A stretch of DNA of 57,634 nt from Chloroflexota bacterium (GTDB lineage Bacteria > Chloroflexota > Dehalococcoidia > UBA2247 > RBG-13-53-26). Position numbers and translations under genes: made by a program. Shown in pieces: positions 7,378 through 15,718 of this stretch. Position 1 is the stretch's first letter. Every line of letters begins with the position of its first letter. A model generated the notes under the pieces. The model saw only the letters and a list, made by a program, of their open reading frames with translations. It was not told where the DNA came from and did no database searches. The stretch is taken from NCBI GenBank assembly GCA_003551705.1, contig PUNJ01000105.1:1-57634 (forward strand), given 5' to 3'.

Positions 7378-9714
7378 CTAGTCTTCCTCAGCCACAGCGC
7401 CATCCTCGCTGGTCTCTTCCCCATTGAGCCTGCTTTGCTTTTCGGCCTGTAATTGCTGGAGAAGCTGCTCAGCTCGGGCCAAGCCAATGCGCAATTGTCT
7501 CTGCAGGAAAGAGGGTGATACTTGCGAGTGCTGCATCGCCAGACGGCGCGCCTGCTCCAAGAGCGGGTCTTGGACTGAGAAATCCTCAACCGGTGCCGCA
7601 AAAATCTCTGCAGCCTGAGTCTTTGCCTGGTCACGCCAAAAACTTACCACCCGTTCGATCTCCTCGGGGGAAATAAAGCAGCCTTGCAACCGCTTGGGTT
7701 TGACCATGTCTGAAGTCTGATATAGCATGTCGCCCCTGCCCAGCAGTTTCTCAGCACCCATAACATCGAGTATGGTGCGTGAGTCTATTTGCGATACAAC
7801 TGCGAAGCTGATACGGGTGGGAAAGTTGGCCTTGATCAGGCCGGTTATGACGTCCACCGAGGGACGTTGCGTGGCCACGACCAGGTGTATTCCCACGGCC
7901 CGTCCCATCTGGGCAAGCCGGCAAAGCAGCGGCTCGACCTCGTCGGACTTGGCCATCATCAGATCTGCAAGTTCATCCACGACCACGACGAGAAAAGTCA
8001 TGGGCTTGTTGACCTTGGGGCTTCTGTTATACCTTTCGATGTTCTGGACACTGACTCCCGCCAACCTGCGGTAGCGGCTATCCATCTCCTGCTCCACCCA
8101 CTTGAGCATGTCTACGGCTTTCTCATTCTCCGTTATCACCGGCGTCAACAGATGAGGCACCCCGTTAAAGGCTACCAGTTCAACCCTCTTTGGATCGATC
8201 ATCACGAAACGTAACTCATCAGGACTGTTGAATATGAGCAGGGACGTGATTATGGAATCCAGGCACACGGTTTTACCGCTGCCCGTCGCCCCTGCAATCA
8301 GGACGTGCGGCATCTTTGTCAGGTCGGCAGCCGCTACCTCGCCCGCAGTGGCCTTGCCAAGGGATATTATGAGCTTCGATCTCGTAGCGATCTTCTGCAA
8401 TACGGCGCTTTCCAATACCTCTCTGACCGAAACAGTACCCATGGAGGTATTTGGCACCTCTATACCTACGAGAGATGTCCCCGGTATCGGGGCTTCTATG
8501 CGAATACTGGTGGCAGCCAAAGCGAGAGCCAGATTGCTCTCCAGCGACTTGATACGCTCGACCTTGACCCTAGTCCTAGAAACCTCCTCAGGCCTGACCA
8601 GCACATTGCCGTTCTGGTCCCTTTCCTTGACCTCCTTGACCTTGCGGTCCCACCCCGGCTCAACACCAAACTGGGTCACAGCAGGTCCCACATTCATCTG
8701 CACCACCTTGGCCTCGACACCATAGCTGGCCAAGGCTTCTTCGATCTTGCGTGCCCTCTTCTCTATTTCGTTCTGGCAAAGCTCCGCCTTGGCTGTTTCG
8801 TTCAAGACTTCAAGGCTGGGAAGCTGCCACCGGCCCAAGTAGGGCAGTACCATCTGGGGCGTTGCCGGCTTGCCGGCAGGTGCAGTAGTTGTTGGTTCGC
8901 TATCAGCCCTGGGCACGGCTTGAGGTGCAGCGGGAGGTGCGGATGTACGCGTAAATGTGGGCGTGTATGCCGGTGCCTCCTGCCTGACCGGAACAGTCGT
9001 TACCGCTTCGTCATCGTCTTCATCTGTTTCGGACTTATCAGACTCCTGATGCCACTGCGGTGTCTCTGGTATCGAAGGAGAGGATGTATTCATCATCTTG
9101 ACCTGAGCACTTTTGCGCCTGTTTCTGATCCAGTTCATAGCCATCTCATGTAAAGGGTGCTGTAAATAGAAGATACGCAGGCGTTCCCAGCCATCTTCAG
9201 CAGCAACCTTTATGCGTGCCAGCATGGGTCTGCTTCTTCTGGCCCCGTCTCGCGAGACCTTCCAGGAGAAATAGGGAGCAATGCTCACTATTCCCACAAT
9301 CGTCAGGCTAACCAGAATCAACACACCCAAGGCGTTTGCTTCAATAATAATGGCCCTGCCGCCATACCCTCCCAGAGAATAGTCATAAAATATGCCGTAT
9401 CCGGGAGTGAAAAAGGCCAGCAGTCCCAGGAAAGCAGCGGTGAATGCGAAGATGCCGGCCCATCTATACCAGGCTTGCAGGAACACAGGCAAGCGTCTAC
9501 TGTGCATGATCCAGGTCAAGAGTCCAGCCAACGCCACGGGAATAAAGATGCCGGCTCCAAGGGCCCGTAACAGAGGAAGATGAAAACCAGCTACCAGCCC
9601 GATAGTAACCAGCAACAGCCACAAGCGGCGAAAAACCCTCGAAGTGAAGATGTATTTGACAAGTGTGGTCAGCAGACGCCAACACCAGCCGAGAATTCTG
9701 AACAAAATGGCCAA
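7378..9714 (-). CDS. ftsK: FtsK/SpoIIIE-type DNA translocase
   Basis: 778 residues. The N-terminal 170 residues contain about four membrane helices (for example LWLLLVTIGLVAGFHLPLL and ALGVLILVSLTIVGIVSI). A Pro/Thr/Ala-rich linker follows (roughly residues 210-290), then the alpha domain and the RecA-like beta motor with Walker A GATGSGKT and Walker B LVVVVDELADLMM. A C-terminal winged-helix gamma domain is recognisable at DPLLEQARRLAM...QRQLRIGLARAEQLLQQL, but the usual last hairpin is replaced by an acidic tail EETSEDGAVAEED, so its KOPS-type recognition may differ. It pumps DNA through the septum during division. The start is TTG with GGAG 5-6 nt upstream. It lies 21 bp after the uracil-DNA glycosylase gene. 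Confidence 0.93.
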   Translation of the reverse strand: MAILFRILGWCWRLLTTLVKYIFTSRVFRRLWLLLVTIGLVAGFHLPLLRALGAGIFIPVALAGLLTWIMHSRRLPVFLQAWYRWAGIFAFTAAFLGLLAFFTPGYGIFYDYSLGGYGGRAIIIEANALGVLILVSLTIVGIVSIAPYFSWKVSRDGARRSRPMLARIKVAAEDGWERLRIFYLQHPLHEMAMNWIRNRRKSAQVKMMNTSSPSIPETPQWHQESDKSETDEDDDEAVTTVPVRQEAPAYTPTFTRTSAPPAAPQAVPRADSEPTTTAPAGKPATPQMVLPYLGRWQLPSLEVLNETAKAELCQNEIEKRARKIEEALASYGVEAKVVQMNVGPAVTQFGVEPGWDRKVKEVKERDQNGNVLVRPEEVSRTRVKVERIKSLESNLALALAATSIRIEAPIPGTSLVGIEVPNTSMGTVSVREVLESAVLQKIATRSKLIISLGKATAGEVAAADLTKMPHVLIAGATGSGKTVCLDSIITSLLIFNSPDELRFVMIDPKRVELVAFNGVPHLLTPVITENEKAVDMLKWVEQEMDSRYRRLAGVSVQNIERYNRSPKVNKPMTFLVVVVDELADLMMAKSDEVEPLLCRLAQMGRAVGIHLVVATQRPSVDVITGLIKANFPTRISFAVVSQIDSRTILDVMGAEKLLGRGDMLYQTSDMVKPKRLQGCFISPEEIERVVSFWRDQAKTQAAEIFAAPVEDFSVQDPLLEQARRLAMQHSQVSPSFLQRQLRIGLARAEQLLQQLQAEKQSRLNGEETSEDGAVAEED

Positions 9715-9735
9715 AACTGCTCCTCGTATCTCCGC

Positions 9736-10341
9736 CTAAAACATGCTCAACTGTTTGGGTTCTTCACCCGTCTTTGGCACTGCGGTTATGTCCTCCGTCA
9801 TGTCCAGCAGAGTGCGAATTCTCTGCATATCCATTTCAATGGTACGGCGCAAGGACTGTTGGTGCAAAGCGGCGGCAGGATGATACATCGGAAAGTAAAT
9901 GACACCATTCTCTTGGCGTTCCCTGCCATGAACCTTGCTGATTGTGACACCTGGGAAGAATCTCGCCATGGAATGACGACCCAGAGTTACTACGATCTTC
10001 GGCTTGATGATTTCAAGTTGAGAGTCCAACCACTTCCGGCAGGACACGATCTCCTCGGGCATTGGGTCCCGGTTGCCGGGTGGGCGGCATTTCAGGACGT
10101 TGCAAATGTAGACTCGATTACGTTTCAAGCCGATGGAGGCAAGCAATTCCTCAAGAAATTTGCCCGCGGCACCAACGAAAGGGCGTCCTTGCCGGTCTTC
10201 ATGAAGGCCGGGGGCTTCTCCTATCAACACTATGCGGGCATTTTCGTCGCCTTCTCCCGGCACCACCCTGGTCCGGTGCTTGGCAAGTTCACAAGCACAG
10301 CAACCTAGAATCTCGCGGTGCAGGTCCGCTAATGTTGACAA
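9736..10341 (-). CDS. Uracil-DNA glycosylase, family 4 (Fe-S)
   Basis: About 201 residues. It removes uracil from DNA as the first step of base excision repair. Visible are the paired cysteines CCACELAKHR near the N-terminus and NVLKCRPPGNRDP...VSCRKWL further on (the four 4Fe-4S ligands of family 4), motif 1 GEAPGLHEDRQGRPFVG and the late His motif YHPAAALHQ. I place the start at the TTG at 10341, because GGAGG sits 5 nt before it. The track's TTG at 10353 overlaps that Shine-Dalgarno and has none of its own. The gene runs into ftsK, consistent with a small DNA-maintenance operon. Confidence 0.92.
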   Translation of the reverse strand: MSTLADLHREILGCCACELAKHRTRVVPGEGDENARIVLIGEAPGLHEDRQGRPFVGAAGKFLEELLASIGLKRNRVYICNVLKCRPPGNRDPMPEEIVSCRKWLDSQLEIIKPKIVVTLGRHSMARFFPGVTISKVHGRERQENGVIYFPMYHPAAALHQQSLRRTIEMDMQRIRTLLDMTEDITAVPKTGEEPKQLSMF

Positions 10342-10390
10342 ACCGTCCTCCAACTTGCCGTGATAGTAACACAGGGTTTCAAGTCAAGTC

Positions 10391-10473
10391 AATGCCTCCT
10401 TGTGCCTGCAGAAAGCGCCTTGGCTTAGTCATATCGTCCAAGATATTATGCAGTTGCAGGCACAAAATGCCTC
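10391..10473. repeat. MITE-like element: 11-bp inverted repeats flanked by 8-bp direct repeats
   Basis: TTGTGCCTGCA (10400-10410) and its exact complement TGCAGGCACAA (10455-10465) bracket 44 bp. An 8-bp direct repeat AATGCCTC lies just outside them (10391-10398 and 10466-10473, one extra C on the left). This is the layout of a miniature inverted-repeat transposon with target duplication, though only 66 bp long. It could instead be a transcribed stem-loop; an inner CTTGG/CCAAG stem is present. It sits between the divergent uracil-DNA glycosylase and hslU genes. Confidence 0.4.
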
Positions 10474-10552
10474 GGTTTACCTGCTGATTATATCTTGTTG
10501 CCTTCGCCTGTTCGCTATGTTAAACTAGACGACCAGAGACCCAGTCTCATTG

Positions 10553-10558
10553 TATAAT
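10553..10558 (+). promoter_or_regulatory. Candidate -10 box for hslU and the downstream run
   Basis: A perfect TATAAT lies 30 bp before the proposed GTG start of hslU, at the base where the ORF track begins its longer reading (MYNC). No good -35 hexamer was found at 16-18 bp, so this is only a candidate. Confidence 0.35.
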
Positions 10559-10588
10559 TGTGTTGGGTTCCCGTACTCAGGAGGCCAA

Positions 10589-12004
10589 GTGAACGAACTG
10601 ACACCCAAGCTCATCGTACAAGAGCTAGATAAATATATAGTCGGGCAACAAGAAGCCAAGAAAGCTGTGGCAATTGCTCTGTCCAACCGGGAACGGAGAC
10701 GCAAAATCAGTCCCGACATGCGAAGGGAAGTATTGCCCAAGAACATCCTCATGATCGGGCCCACCGGTGTAGGCAAGACGGAGATTGCCCGGCGTATGGC
10801 CAATCTGATCAATGCTCCTTTTCTCAAGGTGGAAGCAACCAAGTTCACCGAAGTCGGATATGTGGGCCGTGATGTGGAGTCCATCGTTCACGATCTAGTC
10901 GAGGCCAGCACAAGCAAGGTATACCAGGAAGAGTTGAGCAAGATCGAATCCCAGGCTGAAGGCCTGGCTACGGAAAGAATAATCAGTTATCTTTGCCAGC
11001 AACTTGGCCAGAAGAGGAGTAAGAGAGTATCGGGCCAGGGACAGGGCCAGGTAGCCAGCAACATGGCCGAGATGTCCAAGAAGGCGTCCGCTTGTGCCGG
11101 GACGGGTGCCGACCAGGGGAGGACCCGGCAGCGGGTGTCCAAACTACTCCGTAACCATAAGCTGGAAGAGCAGTTGATTGAGATTGAAGTTGGTACAGAC
11201 TTCGAAATATCGGAGGCCTTGACTGAACCACGTCTTGATGTCGACCTTGAGGACGACGGCTTATTTGACGAATACTACAAGAGTGCAAGGCCGCACGGGG
11301 GACAGCGAAAACGACGGGTTGCCGTAAAGGAAGCCAGGAGAATACTTACCCGTGAGGAAGCCAACAAGCTGCTCGACTTCGATGAAGTTGTGGAGAGGGC
11401 CATAAACCGTACCGAAGAGAACAGTGTGGTGTTCATCGACGAGATAGATAAGCTGTGCGGCCCCAGGATGGATATGGGGCGAGATATTTCCGGCGAAGGT
11501 GTGCAACGCGATTTGTTGCCGCTTCTGGAAGGAACTACAGTCATGACCCGATACGGTCCTTTGCGGACCGAGCACGTACTTTTCATAGCTGCCGGAACTT
11601 TCTCTCAGAACAAACCTTCAGACCTGATACCGGAACTGCAGGGAAGACTTCCATTACGAGTGGACTTCCAAGCTCTGCACCAGAAAGAACTGGAGAAGAT
11701 ACTCATAGACCCCGAGCACTCGCTCATTAAACAATACCAGGCTTTATTGGCAACAGAAGAGGTATCTCTGGAGTTCACTCCGGGAGGCATACAGGAAATG
11801 GCCCGCCTGGCCATGTTGATGAATGAACAAACCGAGAATATCGGTGCCAGGCGACTATATACTATAATAGAGAGGTTATTGGAGGACATTAGTTTTAATG
11901 CCTCCGAAAGGAGAGGTGAAAAAGTGGTAGTGGATGCCAGTTACGTTAATAGACAGGTGGGCGACCTGATCAAAGATGAAAGCCTGAGCAGGTACATCCT
12001 CTAA
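10589..12004 (+). CDS. hslU: ATP-dependent protease ATPase subunit HslU
   Basis: 471 residues, the normal length. AAA+ unfoldase that feeds substrates into the HslV peptidase. Seen: IVGQQEAKKAVAIAL, Walker A GPTGVGKTEIARR, the family block EATKFTEVGYVGRDVESI, a variable I-domain (about residues 110-240) rich in Gly, Gln and Lys, Walker B VVFIDEIDKL, sensor-2 ENIGARRLYTIIERLLED, and the C-terminal tail LSRYIL that docks into HslV. The start is GTG with AGGAGG 4 nt upstream; the track's 13 extra residues overlap a TATAAT. No hslV is found upstream or anywhere in the window, although the docking tail is intact. Four bases separate it from rpsB. Confidence 0.94.
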   Translation: MNELTPKLIVQELDKYIVGQQEAKKAVAIALSNRERRRKISPDMRREVLPKNILMIGPTGVGKTEIARRMANLINAPFLKVEATKFTEVGYVGRDVESIVHDLVEASTSKVYQEELSKIESQAEGLATERIISYLCQQLGQKRSKRVSGQGQGQVASNMAEMSKKASACAGTGADQGRTRQRVSKLLRNHKLEEQLIEIEVGTDFEISEALTEPRLDVDLEDDGLFDEYYKSARPHGGQRKRRVAVKEARRILTREEANKLLDFDEVVERAINRTEENSVVFIDEIDKLCGPRMDMGRDISGEGVQRDLLPLLEGTTVMTRYGPLRTEHVLFIAAGTFSQNKPSDLIPELQGRLPLRVDFQALHQKELEKILIDPEHSLIKQYQALLATEEVSLEFTPGGIQEMARLAMLMNEQTENIGARRLYTIIERLLEDISFNASERRGEKVVVDASYVNRQVGDLIKDESLSRYIL

Positions 12005-12008
12005 AGCC

Positions 12009-12848
12009 ATGACTCAAGCAGTTTCAAATTCCGTATCGATCAAATTACTGTTAGAAGCCGGGGCTCACTTCGGCCATCAGGCAGGTCGTTGGCACCCACG
12101 CATGAAGAAGTACATCTTTATTCAGCGTAACGGTATTCACATCATTAATCTCGAACAGACAATCGTGTTGCTTGAAAGGGCCAGCCGGTTCGTAACCGAC
12201 CTGGTAGCTGGAGGGGGAGACCTGCTCTTCGTAGGCACGAAGAAACAGGCTCAAGAGGCAATCGAGCAGGAAGCCAACAGATGCGGCATGCCTTATGTCA
12301 ATCAACGATGGATAGGCGGTATGCTGACCAATTTCAAGGTCATACAGTCTCGAATTGATTACCTGGTACAGCTTGAAGACCAGCGAGACCGTGGGGCATT
12401 TCTGCGTCTGCCCAAGAAGGAAGCACTCAAGTTCGAGAAAACGATTCAAAGACTTAACCGGCAGATGGGAAGCTTCAAGGAAATGACAAAATTCCCTGAT
12501 GCCATATTTATAGTCGATCCTTCCAAAGAAAGGATTGCCGTTGCGGAGGCCAGGATCGTCGGCGTGCCCATAGTTTCCATCGTGGACACGAATTGCAATC
12601 CTGACGAGATTGATTATCCGATTCCGGCTAATGACGATGCTGTGAGAGCCGTCCGGCTTATATGCAGCAAGATGGCTGATGCTGTACTCGAAGGAAAGGG
12701 CATTCGGGAGAAGGCCGAAGAAGAGCAGGAAGAGTTGGCCGGCGAAGAAGCCATAGAAGCCCTTGGATCACTTTCATTCGCACCAGAGGAGGAGAAAAGC
12801 AGTGGAGATATCGGTGACGCAGATCAAGGACTTGAGGGAAAAAACTAG
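12009..12848 (+). CDS. rpsB: 30S ribosomal protein S2
   Basis: 279 residues. Recognised from LLEAGAHFGHQAGRWHPRMKKYIF near the N-terminus, GTKKQAQEAIEQEA, NQRWIGGMLTNF and DTNCNPDEIDYPIPANDDA, all classical S2 blocks. It binds late to the 30S head and is needed for S1 binding or mRNA docking. The C-terminal 35 residues are acidic (EEQEELAGEEAIEAL...) and extend past the core. No clear Shine-Dalgarno precedes the ATG, only 4 bp after hslU, so translation may be coupled to hslU. The last 47 bases overlap tsf. Confidence 0.98.
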   Translation: MTQAVSNSVSIKLLLEAGAHFGHQAGRWHPRMKKYIFIQRNGIHIINLEQTIVLLERASRFVTDLVAGGGDLLFVGTKKQAQEAIEQEANRCGMPYVNQRWIGGMLTNFKVIQSRIDYLVQLEDQRDRGAFLRLPKKEALKFEKTIQRLNRQMGSFKEMTKFPDAIFIVDPSKERIAVAEARIVGVPIVSIVDTNCNPDEIDYPIPANDDAVRAVRLICSKMADAVLEGKGIREKAEEEQEELAGEEAIEALGSLSFAPEEEKSSGDIGDADQGLEGKN

Positions 12849-13305
12849 CGCCGGCGTCATTGAATGCAAGAACGCCCTGTTAGAAGCAGAAGGCAATATC
12901 GATAAAGCATGCCAGATACTTCAAGAAAGAGGTCTAGCCACAGCAGAAAAGAAGAAGGGCAGGGAGACCTCCCAAGGCATGATTGATGCTTATATACACG
13001 CAGGCGGCCGCATCGGTGCCATGGTCGAATTGAACTGCGAAACGGATTTCGTGGCCAAGACCAAGGAATTCAGGGACCTGGCCCACAATTTAGCCCTCCA
13101 GATAGCCGCCTCCAGTCCCCAATTCCTCGCTCCTGAAGATGCTCAGGGAGAGAATTGTCCCGCGCTTGAGGAGGTCTGCCTTCTCGAGCAACCTTTTATC
13201 AAGGACGAATCCAAGAAGATCAAAGACCTGGTGACCGAGGTAGCAGCCAAGATGGGCGAAAATGTGAAGATAAAGAGGTTTGCCAGGTTCGAACTGGGCG
13301 ATTGA
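12802..13305 (+). CDS. tsf: Translation elongation factor Ts (short form)
   Basis: 167 residues; nucleotide exchange factor for EF-Tu. The N-terminal UBA-like domain reads QIKDLREKTSAGVIECKNALLEAEGNIDKA, the exchange motif is NCETDFVAKTKEF, and a single core subdomain follows, ending KRFARFELGD. It is much shorter than E. coli EF-Ts (about 280) because the second core half and coiled coil are missing, as in Thermus-like short forms. The start is a GTG with GAGGAGG about 8 nt upstream inside the rpsB 3' end. The track's start 13 codons earlier has no support. The 331 bp after it hold no clear gene. Confidence 0.96.
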   Translation: MEISVTQIKDLREKTSAGVIECKNALLEAEGNIDKACQILQERGLATAEKKKGRETSQGMIDAYIHAGGRIGAMVELNCETDFVAKTKEFRDLAHNLALQIAASSPQFLAPEDAQGENCPALEEVCLLEQPFIKDESKKIKDLVTEVAAKMGENVKIKRFARFELGD

Positions 13306-13636
13306 AATAATCCTCGTAGCGTGGTAACCACGACACCTGGAAGGTTCGTTCCCTTTGTAGACCACGACAGGAGCGGGCCATGGTTGCTGCAAACATGTTT
13401 GCTGGGCCGGCACCAAACGGGGGCATCTACTATGGAGGAAGTACTAAGTATACACGAGACCGGTTCCAAGGACTCATACTCCACATTCCAGCATTTTCTT
13501 CTCGATCCCCATTTGTGTTGTCCGCTCAATCCACCAGTAGATACCGCGTTCGCCGGCGAGCCTTGCTGGCTATCTTCTTGTTACACCCTTCAACACCATC
13601 TCTACCGAGATTGTGTAAACGGTGGAAAGGCCTGAT
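13306..13636 (+). other. Intergenic stretch between tsf and pyrH, no gene recognised
   Basis: The two overlapping track ORFs here (13321-13635 and 13380-13676) lack family features and a ribosome binding site. The stretch contains a small hairpin CGTGG-TAA-CCACG 14 nt after tsf, a GGAA...TTCC hairpin followed by CTTT that could be a weak terminator, and a perfect 14-bp palindrome GCAAACATGTTTGC at 13389-13402 that could be an operator. No convincing promoter was found for pyrH, although the gap suggests that one exists. Confidence 0.4.
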
Positions 13637-14362
13637 ATGCTGGACACCATGTATAAACGCATTCTACTCAAAATAAGTGGCGAAGCCCTCATGGGTGATG
13701 GAGAGTATGGCATTGATTCTTCAACCTTGATCATGATCGCTCAGCAAGTCAAAGAAGTCCAGCAAGCAGGCGTGGAAACCGCTATCGTGGTCGGCGGGGG
13801 CAACATCTGGCGTGGGTCGGACGCTGAGGCGGCAGGTATGGACAGGGCTGCCGCAGATTACGCCGGCATGCTGGCCACGGTGATTAATTCCCTGGCACTA
13901 CAGGATGCCCTTGAGAAACAGGGGTTGGTCTCCCGTGTTCAATCGGCAATTCCAATCCAGTCTGTAGCTGAACCCTACATTCGTAGAAGAGCCATGCGTC
14001 ACCTGGAAAAAGGTCGCGTGGTCATTTTCGCAGCAGGTACCGGCAACCCATATATGACCACTGATACGGCAGCCGCACTCAGGGCTGTTGAGATAAAGTC
14101 TGAAGTACTTCTCATGGCGAAAAACAGAGTAGATGGCGTTTACAGTGCCGATCCTTCAAAAGATCCCAAGGCCAAGAAGTTTGCTCAGCTGACCCACCGG
14201 GAAGCCCTGTACATGGGCCTTGAAGTCATGGACAGCACCGCATTTTCGCTCTGTATGGAAAACCGTCTCCCTATAGTGGTCTTCGACCTTCGAGCCGAGA
14301 ACAGTATTCAACGGGCCGTAGCCCGGGAACCAATTGGAACTCTAGTCTCGTCTGAGGTATAG
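13637..14362 (+). CDS. pyrH: Uridylate kinase (UMP kinase)
   Basis: 241 residues. Phosphorylates UMP to UDP as a hexamer of the amino-acid-kinase fold. Seen: [45 protein letters not shown], the [20 protein letters not shown] block and [16 protein letters not shown]. The ATG at 13637 is preferred because GGAAAGG lies 6-7 nt upstream; the track's GTG at 13622 overlaps that motif, and another ATG at 13649 is possible. It begins the second part of the housekeeping run and is followed by frr after 2 bp. Confidence 0.97.
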   Translation: MLDTMYKRILLKISGEALMGDGEYGIDSSTLIMIAQQVKEVQQAGVETAIVVGGGNIWRGSDAEAAGMDRAAADYAGMLATVINSLALQDALEKQGLVSRVQSAIPIQSVAEPYIRRRAMRHLEKGRVVIFAAGTGNPYMTTDTAAALRAVEIKSEVLLMAKNRVDGVYSADPSKDPKAKKFAQLTHREALYMGLEVMDSTAFSLCMENRLPIVVFDLRAENSIQRAVAREPIGTLVSSEV

Positions 14363-14364
14363 AA

Positions 14365-14922
14365 ATGGTGGAAGAAGTTTTTTCGAAAACCCAGGACAAA
14401 ATGCAAAAGAGCGTTCAGGCCCTGAACAGGGATCTGGACACAATCCGCACAGGCCGGGCGAATCCAGCCTTGCTGGATGGGATACAGGTGGAAGCCTACG
14501 GGACGTCAACCCCCCTGGTGCAACTGGCCTCCATCTCAACCCCGGACGCAAGAACCCTCCTTATCCAACCATGGGACAGGCATACCTTGGGTGATATTCA
14601 GAAGGCTATTCAGAAGTCCGATCTGGGGCTGAATCCAATGAACGATGGCATTTCCATCCGTCTTTCGATACCGGACCCAACCGAGGAACGCCGCAAGGAA
14701 ATGGTCAAGCTGGTGAGGAAGAGGGTCGAAGACGTGAAGGTGGCGATCCGCAACGTGAGACGGGATGCTGTCGAAGAACTGCGAAGAATGGAAAAGGACA
14801 AAGAGATATCCCAGGATGAAAACCGGCGCTCTCAAGACAAGCTTCAGAAGCTCACCGACAGCTTCATTGAAAAGGCATCCCAAGTAGGCCAAGCGAAAGA
14901 GAAAGAAATCATGGAGATCTAG
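14365..14922 (+). CDS. frr: Ribosome recycling factor
   Basis: 185 residues, standard length. Splits post-termination ribosomes together with EF-G. Typical blocks are MQKSVQALNRDLDTIRTGRANPALLD, VEAYGTSTPLVQLASI, LLIQPWDRHTLGDIQKAI and IRLSIPDPTEERRKEMVKLVRK, followed by a long helical three-stranded-bundle C-terminus. It begins 2 bp after the pyrH stop, with no independent promoter space, so the pair is co-transcribed. Confidence 0.98.
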   Translation: MVEEVFSKTQDKMQKSVQALNRDLDTIRTGRANPALLDGIQVEAYGTSTPLVQLASISTPDARTLLIQPWDRHTLGDIQKAIQKSDLGLNPMNDGISIRLSIPDPTEERRKEMVKLVRKRVEDVKVAIRNVRRDAVEELRRMEKDKEISQDENRRSQDKLQKLTDSFIEKASQVGQAKEKEIMEI

Positions 14923-14949
14923 CTTGGACGACTTCACAGGAGAGTTTTC

Positions 14950-15687
14950 TTGGACCTCTTGCAAAGAAATACAATCGACGATGTGGGGGCCGGGGGAGAA
15001 ATAGACCCACTCCCCACCCATGTAGCCGTCATAATGGACGGCAACGCCAGGTGGGCTGGTCACCATAATTTGAGTCGCTTCGAAGGCCACCGCACGGGTA
15101 CAGAAAATATCAGGCGCGTGGTGGAGACGTTTGCGCGCTTCAAGGTGCAATACCTGACGTTATACGCCTTCTCCACCGAGAATTGGAAACGTTCAAAGGT
15201 AGAGGTAAGGGGCCTTATGACCATCCTCGATCGAGTAATCAAGAGTGAAAGCAAAGCATTACACGAGAAGAATGTGAGACTTCGCCATCTCGGCAGGCTC
15301 GACCGTCTATCGGAAAAATTGCAGCGGCAAATTCGTAGAGCCATAAACTTGACCAGCAACAATACCGGCATGACCTTAAGCGTGGCCTTTGATTATGGCA
15401 GCAGGGCGGAGATCGTCGAAGCCGTCCGCCAGATAATTAATGATGGTTGTTCTCCTGAAACGATCAACGAAGAGTTTTTTAGCAAGCATCTATATAGCAA
15501 TGGCCTGCCCGACCCTGACCTGATAATCCGCACGGCGGGCGAAGTAAGGCTCAGCAATTTCCTTTTATGGCAGTCAGCATATAGCGAATTGTACTTCACT
15601 GACGTTACCTGGCCAGAATTTAATGAGGACGAGGTCAAGAAGGCCTTACTGGCATATAGTAAGAGACAGCGCAAATTCGGAGGTTGA
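14950..15687 (+). CDS. uppS: Isoprenyl (undecaprenyl) diphosphate synthase, cis-prenyltransferase
   Basis: 245 residues. Condenses IPP onto FPP in cis to make the lipid carrier for cell-surface polymers. Seen: HVAVIMDGNARWAG (catalytic Asp), EGHRTGTENIRRVVE, YLTLYAFSTENWKRS and the C-terminal RTAGEVRLSNFLLWQSAYSELYF. The last motif has A-G-E-V where S-G-E-x is commoner. The start is TTG with AGGAG about 7 nt upstream, 27 bp after frr. Members of Chloroflexota often lack a normal peptidoglycan wall, so the product may serve other glycan assembly; that is inference. Confidence 0.95.
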   Translation: MDLLQRNTIDDVGAGGEIDPLPTHVAVIMDGNARWAGHHNLSRFEGHRTGTENIRRVVETFARFKVQYLTLYAFSTENWKRSKVEVRGLMTILDRVIKSESKALHEKNVRLRHLGRLDRLSEKLQRQIRRAINLTSNNTGMTLSVAFDYGSRAEIVEAVRQIINDGCSPETINEEFFSKHLYSNGLPDPDLIIRTAGEVRLSNFLLWQSAYSELYFTDVTWPEFNEDEVKKALLAYSKRQRKFGG

Positions 15688-15718
15688 TGCCCATCAGAGA
15701 TCCCATAGTCAGGTCTGC

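Noticed and set aside
8305-9153. 282-residue plus-strand ORF
   Set aside because: Shadow of the ftsK gene; Cys/Arg-rich late part mirrors the Pro/Ala linker on the other strand.
13380-13676. 98-residue ORF in the tsf-pyrH gap
   Set aside because: Runs into pyrH in another frame, no ribosome site, Ser/Arg-rich with no recognisable motif.
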